From JACJYM01 sp965230495 (lineage in GTDB: Bacteria; Bacteroidota; Bacteroidia; Chitinophagales; Saprospiraceae), in assembly GCA_965230495.1 (NCBI GenBank), contig OZ246004.1:2108001-2172000 (forward strand): a stretch of DNA of 64,000 bases, written 5' to 3'. Positions 17,173 through 25,151 of the stretch are shown in pieces. Every line of letters starts with the position of its first letter. The stretch's first letter is position 1. The translations under genes were made by a program, and so were the position numbers. The notes beneath the pieces were generated by a model that saw only the letters and a list, made by a program, of their open reading frames with translations, made no database searches and had not been told where the DNA came from.

Positions 17173-17544
17173 TTACCTATTGTTTTTAGATTCCTCTATT
17201 CTACATTCCTCAAAATTTATTTCAGGATATGCATTCATAGCCCAATGACTTAGCTGCTTTAAAATCGGCAATAGTCCAATGGTCTTTTCCGTCAGAGAGT
17301 ACTCCACTCGTGGTGGGGTCTCAGCAAATGATTTTCTTACAAGTAAACCATCACTCTCTAATTCCTTCAATTGGTTCGTTAAAACCTTTTTTGATATGGT
17401 GGGTATTAATACATTCAATTTACCGAAACGTAAAGCACCGTTAGAAAGCAAATAAATTATTATAGGTTTCCATTTATTTCCTATAATATTCATTGTATGT
17501 ACTAAGGTGCAAGAGTTAGGATTTGCAATATATTTTCGTGCCAT
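17173..17544 (-). CDS. HxlR-family transcription regulator, YodB-like
   Basis: A 123-residue winged-helix repressor of the HxlR family, recognised by CTLVHTMNIIGNKWKPIII near the N-terminus and the PRVEYSLTEKT wing. Cys12, just ahead of the first helix, corresponds in position to the redox-sensing N-terminal cysteine of YodB and HypR, which respond to quinones and disulfide stress. It is divergent from an MdaB-type quinone reductase gene, with a perfect palindrome between them. That matches the YodB/azoreductase arrangement in Bacillus. Regulation of the divergent operon is a well-supported inference. Confidence 0.9.
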   Translation of the reverse strand: MARKYIANPNSCTLVHTMNIIGNKWKPIIIYLLSNGALRFGKLNVLIPTISKKVLTNQLKELESDGLLVRKSFAETPPRVEYSLTEKTIGLLPILKQLSHWAMNAYPEINFEECRIEESKNNR

Positions 17545-17603
17545 TGGTTACTTTTCGGTTACCACAAATTAACAATTCACAATATTAATAGTGTCAAAAA
17601 TAT

Positions 17604-17615
17604 ACTAATATTAGT
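17604..17615. promoter_or_regulatory. Perfect palindrome, likely HxlR operator
   Basis: ACTAATATTAGT is a perfect 12-base palindrome in the 104-base divergent region between the HxlR gene and the quinone-reductase gene. Extended by a base it reads TACTAATATTAGTT, close to the TACT-N-AGTA operators of YodB-type HxlR repressors, although one base tighter in spacing. It sits 33 bases upstream of the reductase ATG, where a repressor would block transcription. Confidence 0.6.
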
Positions 17616-17648
17616 TTCTTTGCGAAACAAATATATAAAATAATAAGA

Positions 17649-18239
17649 ATGAAGAATGTATTTATTATTAATGGACACCAAAAGTATCCATTTTCTGAAG
17701 GGCGATTAAACGCTAGTCTAGTGGAAAAGGCAGAACAATTCTTTATAAGTAAAGAATGTAATATTAAAAAAACGACAATGGAAGATGTCTACCAAGTAGA
17801 AGAAGAGATCGAAAAATTTAAATGGGCGGACCTAGTATTCTTTCAAACTCCTTTAAACTGGATGGGTGTGAGTTGGTCTTTTAAAAAATATATTGATGAA
17901 GTCTTTTCTTCGGGGATGATGGGTGAAATGTCAAACGGTGACGGAAGGACCAGTAAAGCTCCTAAAAAAAATTATGGACTTGGTGGAAAATTGAAAGGCC
18001 AATATATGATGTCTATAACTGCAAACGCTCCTAAAGAAGCCTTTAACAACAAGGAAGAAATCTTTTTTTCCGGAATTAGTGAAGATGACTTACTACTTCC
18101 CATGCATTTGAATTTTAGATGGTTTGGTTTTAGTCCTTTACCTACTTTTATGGCTTACGATGTTATGAAAAACCCTGAAATTGAAGAAGATTTTAAACGA
18201 TTTGATATTCATTTAAAAAACTTGTTTCCAAATTCCTAA
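17649..18239 (+). CDS. NAD(P)H-dependent quinone oxidoreductase, MdaB-like
   Basis: Flavodoxin-fold oxidoreductase of 196 residues that probably carries out two-electron reduction of quinones with FAD and NAD(P)H in the cytoplasm. It opens with VFIINGHQKYPFSEGRLN, the nucleotide-loop region of MdaB-type enzymes, and has the FQTPLNWMGVSWSFKKYID segment that contacts the flavin and substrate. It is divergent from the HxlR regulator and begins a plus-strand run with the bestrophin and peroxiredoxin-like genes (gaps of 13 and 10 bases), so the operon looks like an electrophile or oxidative stress unit. Confidence 0.88.
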   Translation: MKNVFIINGHQKYPFSEGRLNASLVEKAEQFFISKECNIKKTTMEDVYQVEEEIEKFKWADLVFFQTPLNWMGVSWSFKKYIDEVFSSGMMGEMSNGDGRTSKAPKKNYGLGGKLKGQYMMSITANAPKEAFNNKEEIFFSGISEDDLLLPMHLNFRWFGFSPLPTFMAYDVMKNPEIEEDFKRFDIHLKNLFPNS

Positions 18240-18252
18240 AATGTAGTTACAT

Positions 18253-19335
18253 ATGTATACAAAAAGAAATTATTCTGTAACAGCAATGCTGCTTTGGACA
18301 CGTAGATATATCTACAAGTTTGTAATAATTGCCACCATTCCAACTATTCTTTATGCTATTCTAGATTGGAAATTTTTGCATCTACCATGGTTGCCAATAG
18401 CTTTGGTTGGTAGTGCTCTTGCCTTTATAGTTGGTTTTAAGAACAATGCTTCTTATGGTCGTCTATGGGAAGCAAGAAAAGTTTGGGGAGGTATTGTTAA
18501 TACATCTCGATCATTTGCCATGATGGTCAACGATTTTATTACCACTCAAAGATCAAAAGAAAAACTATCAGACAAGGAGCTGTTTGACTTTAGAAAAACA
18601 ATTGTCCTTCGTCATGTCGCATGGATGACCTCATTACGCCATGCATTACGTGCCCCTAAGCCCTGGGAAATGTCAACAGTAAATGCCTCGGATAGAGAAT
18701 ATATGCAAGATGTTCAAATTAACGAAAGAAAATACTCTCTTGAAGAAGAATTGAATGGATATCTAAAAGAAGAAGAACTAGCCCATGTTATGAAACAAAA
18801 TAACAAACAGGCTGCTTGTCTTAATCTACAATCCAAGCATCTACGAGAGTTGGAGGAAAAAAAGTTAATCTGGGAGTTCTCCCATTTGGAAATGGAGGCT
18901 TTATTAGTTGAAATGTTTACTTTACAAGGAAAATTGGAAAGGATAAAAAACTTTCCTTATCCCAGACAGTTTGCTACACTAAATCTATTCTTCGTTTGGA
19001 TTTTCGTTTTTCTACTCCCTTTCGGTGTTATTAATGTTTTTGACGAAATAGGTGTTCAAATAATACAAAACTATGCCGAATCAGGTTCAATAATGGAAAT
19101 GATTGGATCAAATTTCGTTTGGCTTGCTATTCCTTTCAGCGTCATTATTTCTTGGATTTTTTTTACTATGGAAAGAATTGGTGAAGTATCAGAGAATCCG
19201 TTTGAAGGAATAGCTAACGACACTCCTATTACGACCATTTCAAGAGGAATAGAAATAGATATGCGTCAAATGATTGGGGATGAACCTCATTTAATTCCTG
19301 CTCCCATTAAAGAGCAGAAAAACATTCAAATGTAA
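18253..19335 (+). CDS. Bestrophin family ion channel (YneE-like)
   Basis: Integral membrane protein of 360 residues of the bacterial bestrophin family, which forms pentameric anion or cation channels. Early helices surround WLPIALVGSALAFIVGFKNN and the YGRLWEARKVWGGIVN signature, and a later pair lies around residues 235-260 and 275-300. The C-terminal ENPFEGIANDTPITTISRGIE is the conserved post-membrane segment. It lies 13 bases after the quinone reductase gene and 10 bases before the peroxiredoxin-like gene, so it is probably in the HxlR-controlled operon. Confidence 0.92.
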   Translation: MYTKRNYSVTAMLLWTRRYIYKFVIIATIPTILYAILDWKFLHLPWLPIALVGSALAFIVGFKNNASYGRLWEARKVWGGIVNTSRSFAMMVNDFITTQRSKEKLSDKELFDFRKTIVLRHVAWMTSLRHALRAPKPWEMSTVNASDREYMQDVQINERKYSLEEELNGYLKEEELAHVMKQNNKQAACLNLQSKHLRELEEKKLIWEFSHLEMEALLVEMFTLQGKLERIKNFPYPRQFATLNLFFVWIFVFLLPFGVINVFDEIGVQIIQNYAESGSIMEMIGSNFVWLAIPFSVIISWIFFTMERIGEVSENPFEGIANDTPITTISRGIEIDMRQMIGDEPHLIPAPIKEQKNIQM

Positions 19336-19345
19336 AAAGTGAAAT

Positions 19346-19864
19346 ATGAATAGACCTACACCCAAACACGAAGCACCTAATTTAAACTTTCCTCTTCTAG
19401 ACAGTAGTCAATGGACTTTGAACCACCAGACTCCGAAAAACTTTACCCTGATTATTTTCTATCGAGGTTTACATTGCCCTGTTTGTAAAAAGTATCTACA
19501 AAAATTAAGAGATCTCACTCCTGAATTTGAGAACAAAGGAGTAAATGTAGTTGCGGTAAGCATGGATACCGAAAAAAGAGCTAGGTTGTCCAGACAAAAA
19601 TGGGAAATACAAAATCTTACTTTAGGATATTCTTTGAGTGAGAAGTCTGCAAAAGCCTGGGGATTATACCTAAGTAAAGGAATTAAAGAAGGTGAACCCG
19701 ATCAATTCAGTGAACCAGGTCTTTTTTTGGTTGATGCCAAAAATCAAATATATTATTCATCTATGAATAGCAATCCCTGGGAAAGACCATATCTTCCAAC
19801 ATTTATTAAGGCGGTAGACTACATTATTGCATCGGGTTATCCGGCTCGAGGAGAAATGCTATGA
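19346..19864 (+). CDS. Peroxiredoxin-like protein (AhpC/TSA family)
   Basis: A 172-residue thioredoxin-fold protein. RGLHCPVCKKYLQKL contains a CxxC in place of the single peroxidatic cysteine of ordinary AhpC enzymes, typical of the 'peroxiredoxin-like' subgroup, and VVAVSMDTEKRAR follows as in TSA proteins. It probably reduces peroxides or disulfides in the cytoplasm. It is the third gene of the operon that begins with the quinone reductase. The broken thioesterase remnant starts right at its stop codon and may once have been the fourth gene. Confidence 0.85.
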   Translation: MNRPTPKHEAPNLNFPLLDSSQWTLNHQTPKNFTLIIFYRGLHCPVCKKYLQKLRDLTPEFENKGVNVVAVSMDTEKRARLSRQKWEIQNLTLGYSLSEKSAKAWGLYLSKGIKEGEPDQFSEPGLFLVDAKNQIYYSSMNSNPWERPYLPTFIKAVDYIIASGYPARGEML

Positions 19865-20082
19865 CAATGAATTACAAACTCAACAACGGCTTATTAAACT
19901 AGCTGAAGAAGAAATTCCAATTCACAAGTTTCTTGGCCTCAAAGTAGTAGTCATTGAAAAGAAATTTATACGTATAAAGGTGCTTTTCAAAAATGATTTT
20001 GTGAGATATATTCGCAAAACTCTGGCATAGCAGGATAATTGCTGCTATAATCGACAGTATAGACTTCCTTTTCTAAGTTTTT
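19862..20082 (+). pseudogene. Remnant of hotdog-fold thioesterase (PaaI/YiiD-like), frameshifted and truncated
   Basis: One frame from about 19,865 reads LAEEEIPIHKFLGLKVV followed by FKNDFVRYIRK, the conserved first half of small thioesterases, then stops at 20,030. In the next frame the sequence resumes near 20,010 as LWHSRIIAAIIDSID, corresponding to the family's WHGG-IIA-x-DS catalytic segment, then meets a stop at about 20,082. No good start codon precedes the first half, and the last third of the domain is absent. The simplest reading is a one-base frameshift plus deletion. It abuts the peroxiredoxin-like gene and was probably the operon's last gene. Confidence 0.7.
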
Positions 20083-20186
20083 GCTCGTCATTCTGACATT
20101 CCTAAAGGAAAATGATGCTAATTTATTAGGTGTCATTTAGTCCACAAACATAACTATTTCGTAGTTATACAAGCGTATTGTTGGTG

Positions 20187-20636
20187 TCAGACTAATTTCC
20201 ACTTTTGGAGTTCGATTAGATTTCCTTCCGGGTCTCTTGCATAAACAAATGTAATTTCCCCTGCTCCTTCGACTATTCTAGATACTATTTCTCCTTGATT
20301 TGATCCTCCATTGGATTCAATTTCTTCTAGTTTTTTTTCTACACTTTCTACTTCAAACGCCAAATGACCAAATCCTCGCCTATTTGGACTTATGGGTTCC
20401 TGTTGTTCTATATCGCTGTATTGATATATTTCCAAGGGAGGGCCATCAGGCCCATGACCCGGAAGTAATAAATGTGCTCCCTCTAATTTCGCATTACTCA
20501 CACCCGTCCCTTTACATAACCAATGACCTTCTTGACTTCTAATCGGAGGAATTACCTTGCAATCAAATACTTTAATATAAAAATCGGCTAACCTTCTCCA
20601 GTCATTACTAACTATATTCGTGTGAGCATATCTCAT
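20187..20636 (-). CDS. VOC (glyoxalase-like) family protein
   Basis: A 149-residue vicinal-oxygen-chelate protein with two beta-alpha-beta modules. The start YAHTNIVSNDWRRLADFY and the end FVYARDPEGNLIELQKW are the family's first and last metal-ligand strands: His4 and the terminal Glu are in the expected places. Substrate is unknown. It lies 13 bases downstream of the cupin gene on the same strand and is probably co-expressed with it. Confidence 0.88.
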   Translation of the reverse strand: MRYAHTNIVSNDWRRLADFYIKVFDCKVIPPIRSQEGHWLCKGTGVSNAKLEGAHLLLPGHGPDGPPLEIYQYSDIEQQEPISPNRRGFGHLAFEVESVEKKLEEIESNGGSNQGEIVSRIVEGAGEITFVYARDPEGNLIELQKWKLV

Positions 20637-20649
20637 TCAAATGATGGCT

Positions 20650-21015
20650 TTATAATTTTTCTAACCTATCAATAGTCAAATCATTAACTTCATTACCCGT
20701 ATTTAAGGTTGATGCCGGTTCAAAAAGTAAAACCTCCACCTCTTCTTTGGCATAGGGTTTATGTTTCGTTCCGTTAGGAATAACAACAAACTCTCCCTCC
20801 TTTATTTCGAGTGTCTTATCTACTAATTCAATGTTTAATATTCCCTTTATCACCAGAAATAATTCATCCTCATTTTCATGATGATGCATTACAAATTCAC
20901 CTTTAAATTTTGCAATTTTGACATATTGGTTATTAAGTTCACCAACAATTTTAGGAGTCCAATATTCAGAAAACGCTTTAAACTTATCTTTTAAATTTAC
21001 CTTTTTGATCTCCAT
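20650..21015 (-). CDS. Cupin domain protein
   Basis: A 121-residue single-domain cupin. Motif 1 is present as GEFVMHHHENEDELFLVIKG, with three consecutive His and a Glu for metal binding, and motif 2 as VVIPNGTKHKPYA with the final His. Small cupins of this type act as isomerases, dioxygenases or ligand-binding proteins; nothing here settles which. Its start codon shares the last base of the preceding gene on this strand (21,015), so it is translated right after the 443-residue anchored protein. Confidence 0.88.
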   Translation of the reverse strand: MEIKKVNLKDKFKAFSEYWTPKIVGELNNQYVKIAKFKGEFVMHHHENEDELFLVIKGILNIELVDKTLEIKEGEFVVIPNGTKHKPYAKEEVEVLLFEPASTLNTGNEVNDLTIDRLEKL

Positions 21016-22346
21016 CAGTTTTTTATTATTGATACGAGACTATTTCTATTACTCTTCGTTGTAATTCTAATATTTATTTCGTTGTCATCAGAAATGGAAG
21101 CCTTAATATGTTTTATCACTGAAGAGATATCACCCATGAAATATACGCTTTCCTCAGATAATATATTGTATTTCTCAACATCAAGAGATAATGCAAGTTT
21201 CAACTTAGATGGGTTCAACGATACATCTTTATAAGAGGTATACAAATCTAGAAAGCTGTCTGAAGATTGACATAAAGTACGAACCAATGGAAAAATGGCC
21301 AATACAGTATCTCTATTTTCCTCGACAATAGCTTTTTTATCCCACATATATTGAGTTCCTTGTTTTGACATCCCCATTCTCACATTAAAATCGGGAACCC
21401 TCATCTCCTCTATCTTTTCAATTTCCACCTTATTAAAATCATCATCGTACTCATAAGTAGTGATCGTGTCCGCTATTGTCTTAAAATCATTCAAAACAAT
21501 ATTCAAGCTTCCATCCCAATTTATCAATAAGGAATCCATATTAAGCTTGACGAAATCGCTAAATTTTTTATTCACTTCATTATCGAGCAACAAGGATAAT
21601 TTTTCAGGATTAAGTTTTGCGGACAACTGCCCCAAAGCTTTACTTTCATTGATCTCAGTTGACTTTCCCAGTATGTCTATATCATAAATACCATTGATAA
21701 AAACACTCCCTGTTTCAAAATTCAAAGCTATATATTGACCTGCATTATCTACATATAAAATATCGTTACTCGATTCATTAATGGCCTCAAACAAGCTATC
21801 CCTGGTGGACAAAAACTTATTTTCTTCCTCCACCGACTCCTCTTTAATACTATCCCGCCCACCATTGTACTCAAGTCTTACCTTTTCATTATTAAATACA
21901 ACTAAAAATCCTCTTCTTTTAAAAGTCTCTAAACCTCCACTTTTATCACTCCTAAATCCCAATTCTTCGAGCAACTTTAGCAAAGTTTCCTTACTCTTCA
22001 ATTCTAACCAAGAGCTCCGCCAAATCTCCTTCTTTTCATCTGTGCTATATAAGATCAATCCTTTAGGTATCTCTATACACTCTCCTATTTTTACCTTTCT
22101 CCTTGGAACTACATCTTGAACCAGTGTATCCTTAGATATCTTGTTCCTTTTTAAATAGGAAGAAGGATTATAAATAAAATCATGAAGAAAATGTTGTTCT
22201 ATATTCCTAAGATTGAGATAAACTACGGCCTTAGCATCATGAGGAATAATATCACATAAACAAGGCTTTAGTTTATACCTAAAAACATATGTGAATAGTA
22301 AACCAAATAGAAGAAGCAGAAAAAAATAAAGTATCTTTTTTTTCAT
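21015..22346 (-). CDS. Membrane-anchored periplasmic protein of unknown function, related to the next gene
   Basis: A 443-residue protein with one N-terminal membrane helix (about residues 5-22) followed by a large domain. IPHDAKAVVYLNLRNIEQHF after the anchor resembles the start of DUF4836-type proteins, which I would suggest with caution. Near residue 300 the TYEYDDDFNKVEIEKIEE segment parallels TYEFDEDYNATEVEKVKT in the neighbouring 625-residue protein, and both continue into a matching PDFNVRMG/PTFTIMMG strand, so the two are divergent paralogues. It lies 52 bases downstream of that gene. Confidence 0.7.
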   Translation of the reverse strand: MKKKILYFFLLLLFGLLFTYVFRYKLKPCLCDIIPHDAKAVVYLNLRNIEQHFLHDFIYNPSSYLKRNKISKDTLVQDVVPRRKVKIGECIEIPKGLILYSTDEKKEIWRSSWLELKSKETLLKLLEELGFRSDKSGGLETFKRRGFLVVFNNEKVRLEYNGGRDSIKEESVEEENKFLSTRDSLFEAINESSNDILYVDNAGQYIALNFETGSVFINGIYDIDILGKSTEINESKALGQLSAKLNPEKLSLLLDNEVNKKFSDFVKLNMDSLLINWDGSLNIVLNDFKTIADTITTYEYDDDFNKVEIEKIEEMRVPDFNVRMGMSKQGTQYMWDKKAIVEENRDTVLAIFPLVRTLCQSSDSFLDLYTSYKDVSLNPSKLKLALSLDVEKYNILSEESVYFMGDISSVIKHIKASISDDNEINIRITTKSNRNSLVSIIKN

Positions 22347-22398
22347 TGCTATATTCTATTTTCTGTCTTGTAAGACTGATCATCCATTATAGTATAGG

Positions 22399-24276
22399 CT
22401 ATAATGATTCATTTCTTGAATCCTCCATAAACGACTGGAATTCCTTAAAGGAAGAAAGTAACAACTTCAAAGAATTACCATGGTCTTTATTAGTTTTAAT
22501 AACCATATCATATCCAAACTGACTCCCTTTCATCCTTCCCATCGTAAAATACATCTCTGTAAAATTGTCCTTTACGTAGTCAGTAATTGTCTTATCCATT
22601 GGGAATATATCGGTTAACTTTTCCAATGATCTGTTTGAATTGAAGTAAAGTGCAAAAAGGTTGTTTTTTAGTATCTTTTTATGTCTACCAAGGTTACAAG
22701 CTTTTTTTCCTTGCACATATTTAATCACTCTGTCTAATGAATTAGTGATGAATGCGATATCGTCATTATGAGCAAAATAAATATCAAAGGGGCCTCCCAT
22801 AGACTTAGCCAAAATCCTATGATATCCTCCTTGCTTTTCAGATGCTTGGTACTTAGTACCCAGTTTCATTAATTTAGCGATCATTTTTTCATTTTCCGAA
22901 CCCATCATAATCGTAAAGGTGGGAATCTGCTCTGTTTTGACCTTCTCTACCTCGGTTGCATTATAATCCTCATCAAATTCATATGTTTTATATGTGATCT
23001 CCTTTTCTTCCAAATCATGTAAAAGCATCATACCATCTCCCGTAATAAGTTTCCCTATAGCCTCTTCATCAAGAATAACCGAAACGAGGTCAGAAACAAT
23101 ATCCATTTCTTCTCTATAATCTGGAGCTAAAGAACCGTACATCTTTTGAGCCATATTAGGATACTCCTCTAAAACTCCTTGCATATTTGTACTAAAACTC
23201 ACGTAAGCCAAGACATCATTCTCATCAAAATATTTTAGAAATGATTTATCTATTTTGGAGTCATACATTCTCTTATAAGCCCGTACCAGACTGTTATTTA
23301 CCTCTATTTTCGTAGACAATTTAATTTCATCCTTGTCAAATATCAAATTTCCAGAAACGGAATTAATTCCGAACATCATATCTGGTGTACTGGAAATCGG
23401 TAAAAATGTTGGTATCTCATTCATGAACCTATCCTTCATCATACCATCAAAGTTCTTCATCCAAAAATATGCGGAGGATTTTTTGTCTCTTCCCTTTTTA
23501 TAACTTTTTAAACCCGAAACAGATTCTGAAGATTTAGTATTAATAATAGCCAAGAAATGATTCTTCAAATGACCCATCATTTCATCCTCTGAGTGAATAT
23601 ATGGGGCAGTCATGTTTTTAATCATCAATTCAAACTCTAACGACTCCTCGTCCATTCCATAGTCAGGATCTTCAAATAGCTCTTCATCGTCATATTCTTC
23701 GTTGTATTCTTCTTCAACCATCTCCATCTCCTCTTCTACTGGTAAATCCTCAAAAACAGGCATATCCTCCTCTTCCAGCTGCTCTAGCATCTCATTGTTT
23801 TTCTCTTCAATAATATCCTCTATCGTATATACTTTCTTTGGAAAATCTGCATAACTAAATACGGCCATATTATTGTTCCAACCCGCCATCATATTAGATT
23901 CAATAATCGCTTCAAAACCCATTAGTTGCGTTGAAGGTGTAGACAATTGGTTTTTAATCAATTGCTCCGCTTTATTAACATCTGATAATTTTATAACTAC
24001 ATTATGATAAGTAATCGAATCCACAATTTGATAGAAGTAATATGCCTTCGAATTTAAATCAAATCCATATTCTGTCAAATCCATACTTTCTCCCGATTGT
24101 CTCGCAGAAGCTGGCATCATTAATTTCTCCAATTCAGTCTGACTAACGAGCGTAAAAATCTGATCACCACTCACCTCTACAACGGCCTCGCAATCTTTGG
24201 AAATAAATTGATCCAGATTTTGGGCTTGGATACAAACTGTACAAAAAAGTAGTAAAAGAATTAGATTTCGTTTCAT
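22399..24276 (-). CDS. Exported protein of unknown function with acidic linker
   Basis: A 625-residue protein with a clear signal peptide (ends around AQNLDQF). The first half opens with a CEAVVEVSGDQIF strand similar to DUF4836-type proteins. Residues about 160-205 form an extremely Glu/Asp-rich linker, and the second half shares the TYEFDEDYN motif with the 443-residue neighbour. No enzyme motif is visible. It lies between a small lipoprotein gene upstream and its paralogue downstream, all on the minus strand, which suggests an envelope complex of three parts. Confidence 0.75.
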   Translation of the reverse strand: MKRNLILLLLFCTVCIQAQNLDQFISKDCEAVVEVSGDQIFTLVSQTELEKLMMPASARQSGESMDLTEYGFDLNSKAYYFYQIVDSITYHNVVIKLSDVNKAEQLIKNQLSTPSTQLMGFEAIIESNMMAGWNNNMAVFSYADFPKKVYTIEDIIEEKNNEMLEQLEEEDMPVFEDLPVEEEMEMVEEEYNEEYDDEELFEDPDYGMDEESLEFELMIKNMTAPYIHSEDEMMGHLKNHFLAIINTKSSESVSGLKSYKKGRDKKSSAYFWMKNFDGMMKDRFMNEIPTFLPISSTPDMMFGINSVSGNLIFDKDEIKLSTKIEVNNSLVRAYKRMYDSKIDKSFLKYFDENDVLAYVSFSTNMQGVLEEYPNMAQKMYGSLAPDYREEMDIVSDLVSVILDEEAIGKLITGDGMMLLHDLEEKEITYKTYEFDEDYNATEVEKVKTEQIPTFTIMMGSENEKMIAKLMKLGTKYQASEKQGGYHRILAKSMGGPFDIYFAHNDDIAFITNSLDRVIKYVQGKKACNLGRHKKILKNNLFALYFNSNRSLEKLTDIFPMDKTITDYVKDNFTEMYFTMGRMKGSQFGYDMVIKTNKDHGNSLKLLLSSFKEFQSFMEDSRNESL

Positions 24277-24323
24277 CTCAATAATGTTTAATGATTAAGT
24301 ACTCTACATAAGTACCTTTAATT

Positions 24324-24992
24324 TTAATTTAGTTTAACTGTGTTCTTTATATTTTTTCTATCGGCAATCATGTCCTCTACATCCACCTTTAGCATTACTG
24401 CTTTTCTGCTTCCTGACACTTTGCTATCTGGGTTTTCGCATGACTCTATTGGCGATTGGAATCTATATATTGTGGTGACAGAAGCACCGTCAAGTATCTT
24501 CCTGTCCTTTGACTTCACTTTATCCACTTCCCGCGACAAATTATAGTGATAGTTTCTTCTAAAAAGCTTTTTCTTTGGATCAAACGTAAATTGCTTATTA
24601 CTGATAAGTTTCTTCGCTTCCCTATCAGAACTGAAATGTGTAATCACTTTATTTAGAACCTCCACATTGAGAAAATCACAAGAAACAGAAAAAATAAAGT
24701 TATCAAAGTCCATTTGATGTTGGACATTAGATACACCTTCTATTTTTCTTATTTCCTTTACCATTAGCTCCATATTTTCTTTAATATCAGCTCTTGAAGG
24801 AACCTTATAACTATTAATACTATCCATTAACATGATAGAATTAAGTTTCGTTTTGCTTCTACTAATATTTAAAGTCACATCAATATGTCCAGATCCATCA
24901 TCATTAAGCGTAATTTCTTCAATGATTTCAAAACAACCAGCAAGAGAAAATGTAAAAACAAGTAAAAATATACCGAACAATAATTTTTTCAT
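24324..24992 (-). CDS. Small lipoprotein, LppM-like beta domain
   Basis: A 222-residue lipoprotein with lipobox SLAGC (Cys19). The sequence just after the Cys (FEIIEEITLNDDGSGHIDVT) resembles the opening of LppM-type domains, a beta sandwich found in envelope lipoproteins, but the match is short. It is the first gene of the three-gene unit with the two DUF4836-like proteins (48-base gap). An exact -7 sequence lies about 92 bases upstream. Function unknown. Confidence 0.65.
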   Translation of the reverse strand: MKKLLFGIFLLVFTFSLAGCFEIIEEITLNDDGSGHIDVTLNISRSKTKLNSIMLMDSINSYKVPSRADIKENMELMVKEIRKIEGVSNVQHQMDFDNFIFSVSCDFLNVEVLNKVITHFSSDREAKKLISNKQFTFDPKKKLFRRNYHYNLSREVDKVKSKDRKILDGASVTTIYRFQSPIESCENPDSKVSGSRKAVMLKVDVEDMIADRKNIKNTVKLN

Positions 24993-25151
24993 TCGTTAGA
25001 ATTCTTTTTGGTGCCAATGTACTGAGATTAACTGTTTAACCCATTCAAGGCCATTCTTAAATGATACTTCAAAGTATCACACGCAAAAATATCGATTTTG
25101 TTTCAAAACTTATGTTCTGATTATAAGATAAGATTATTTTAGAATCATCCT

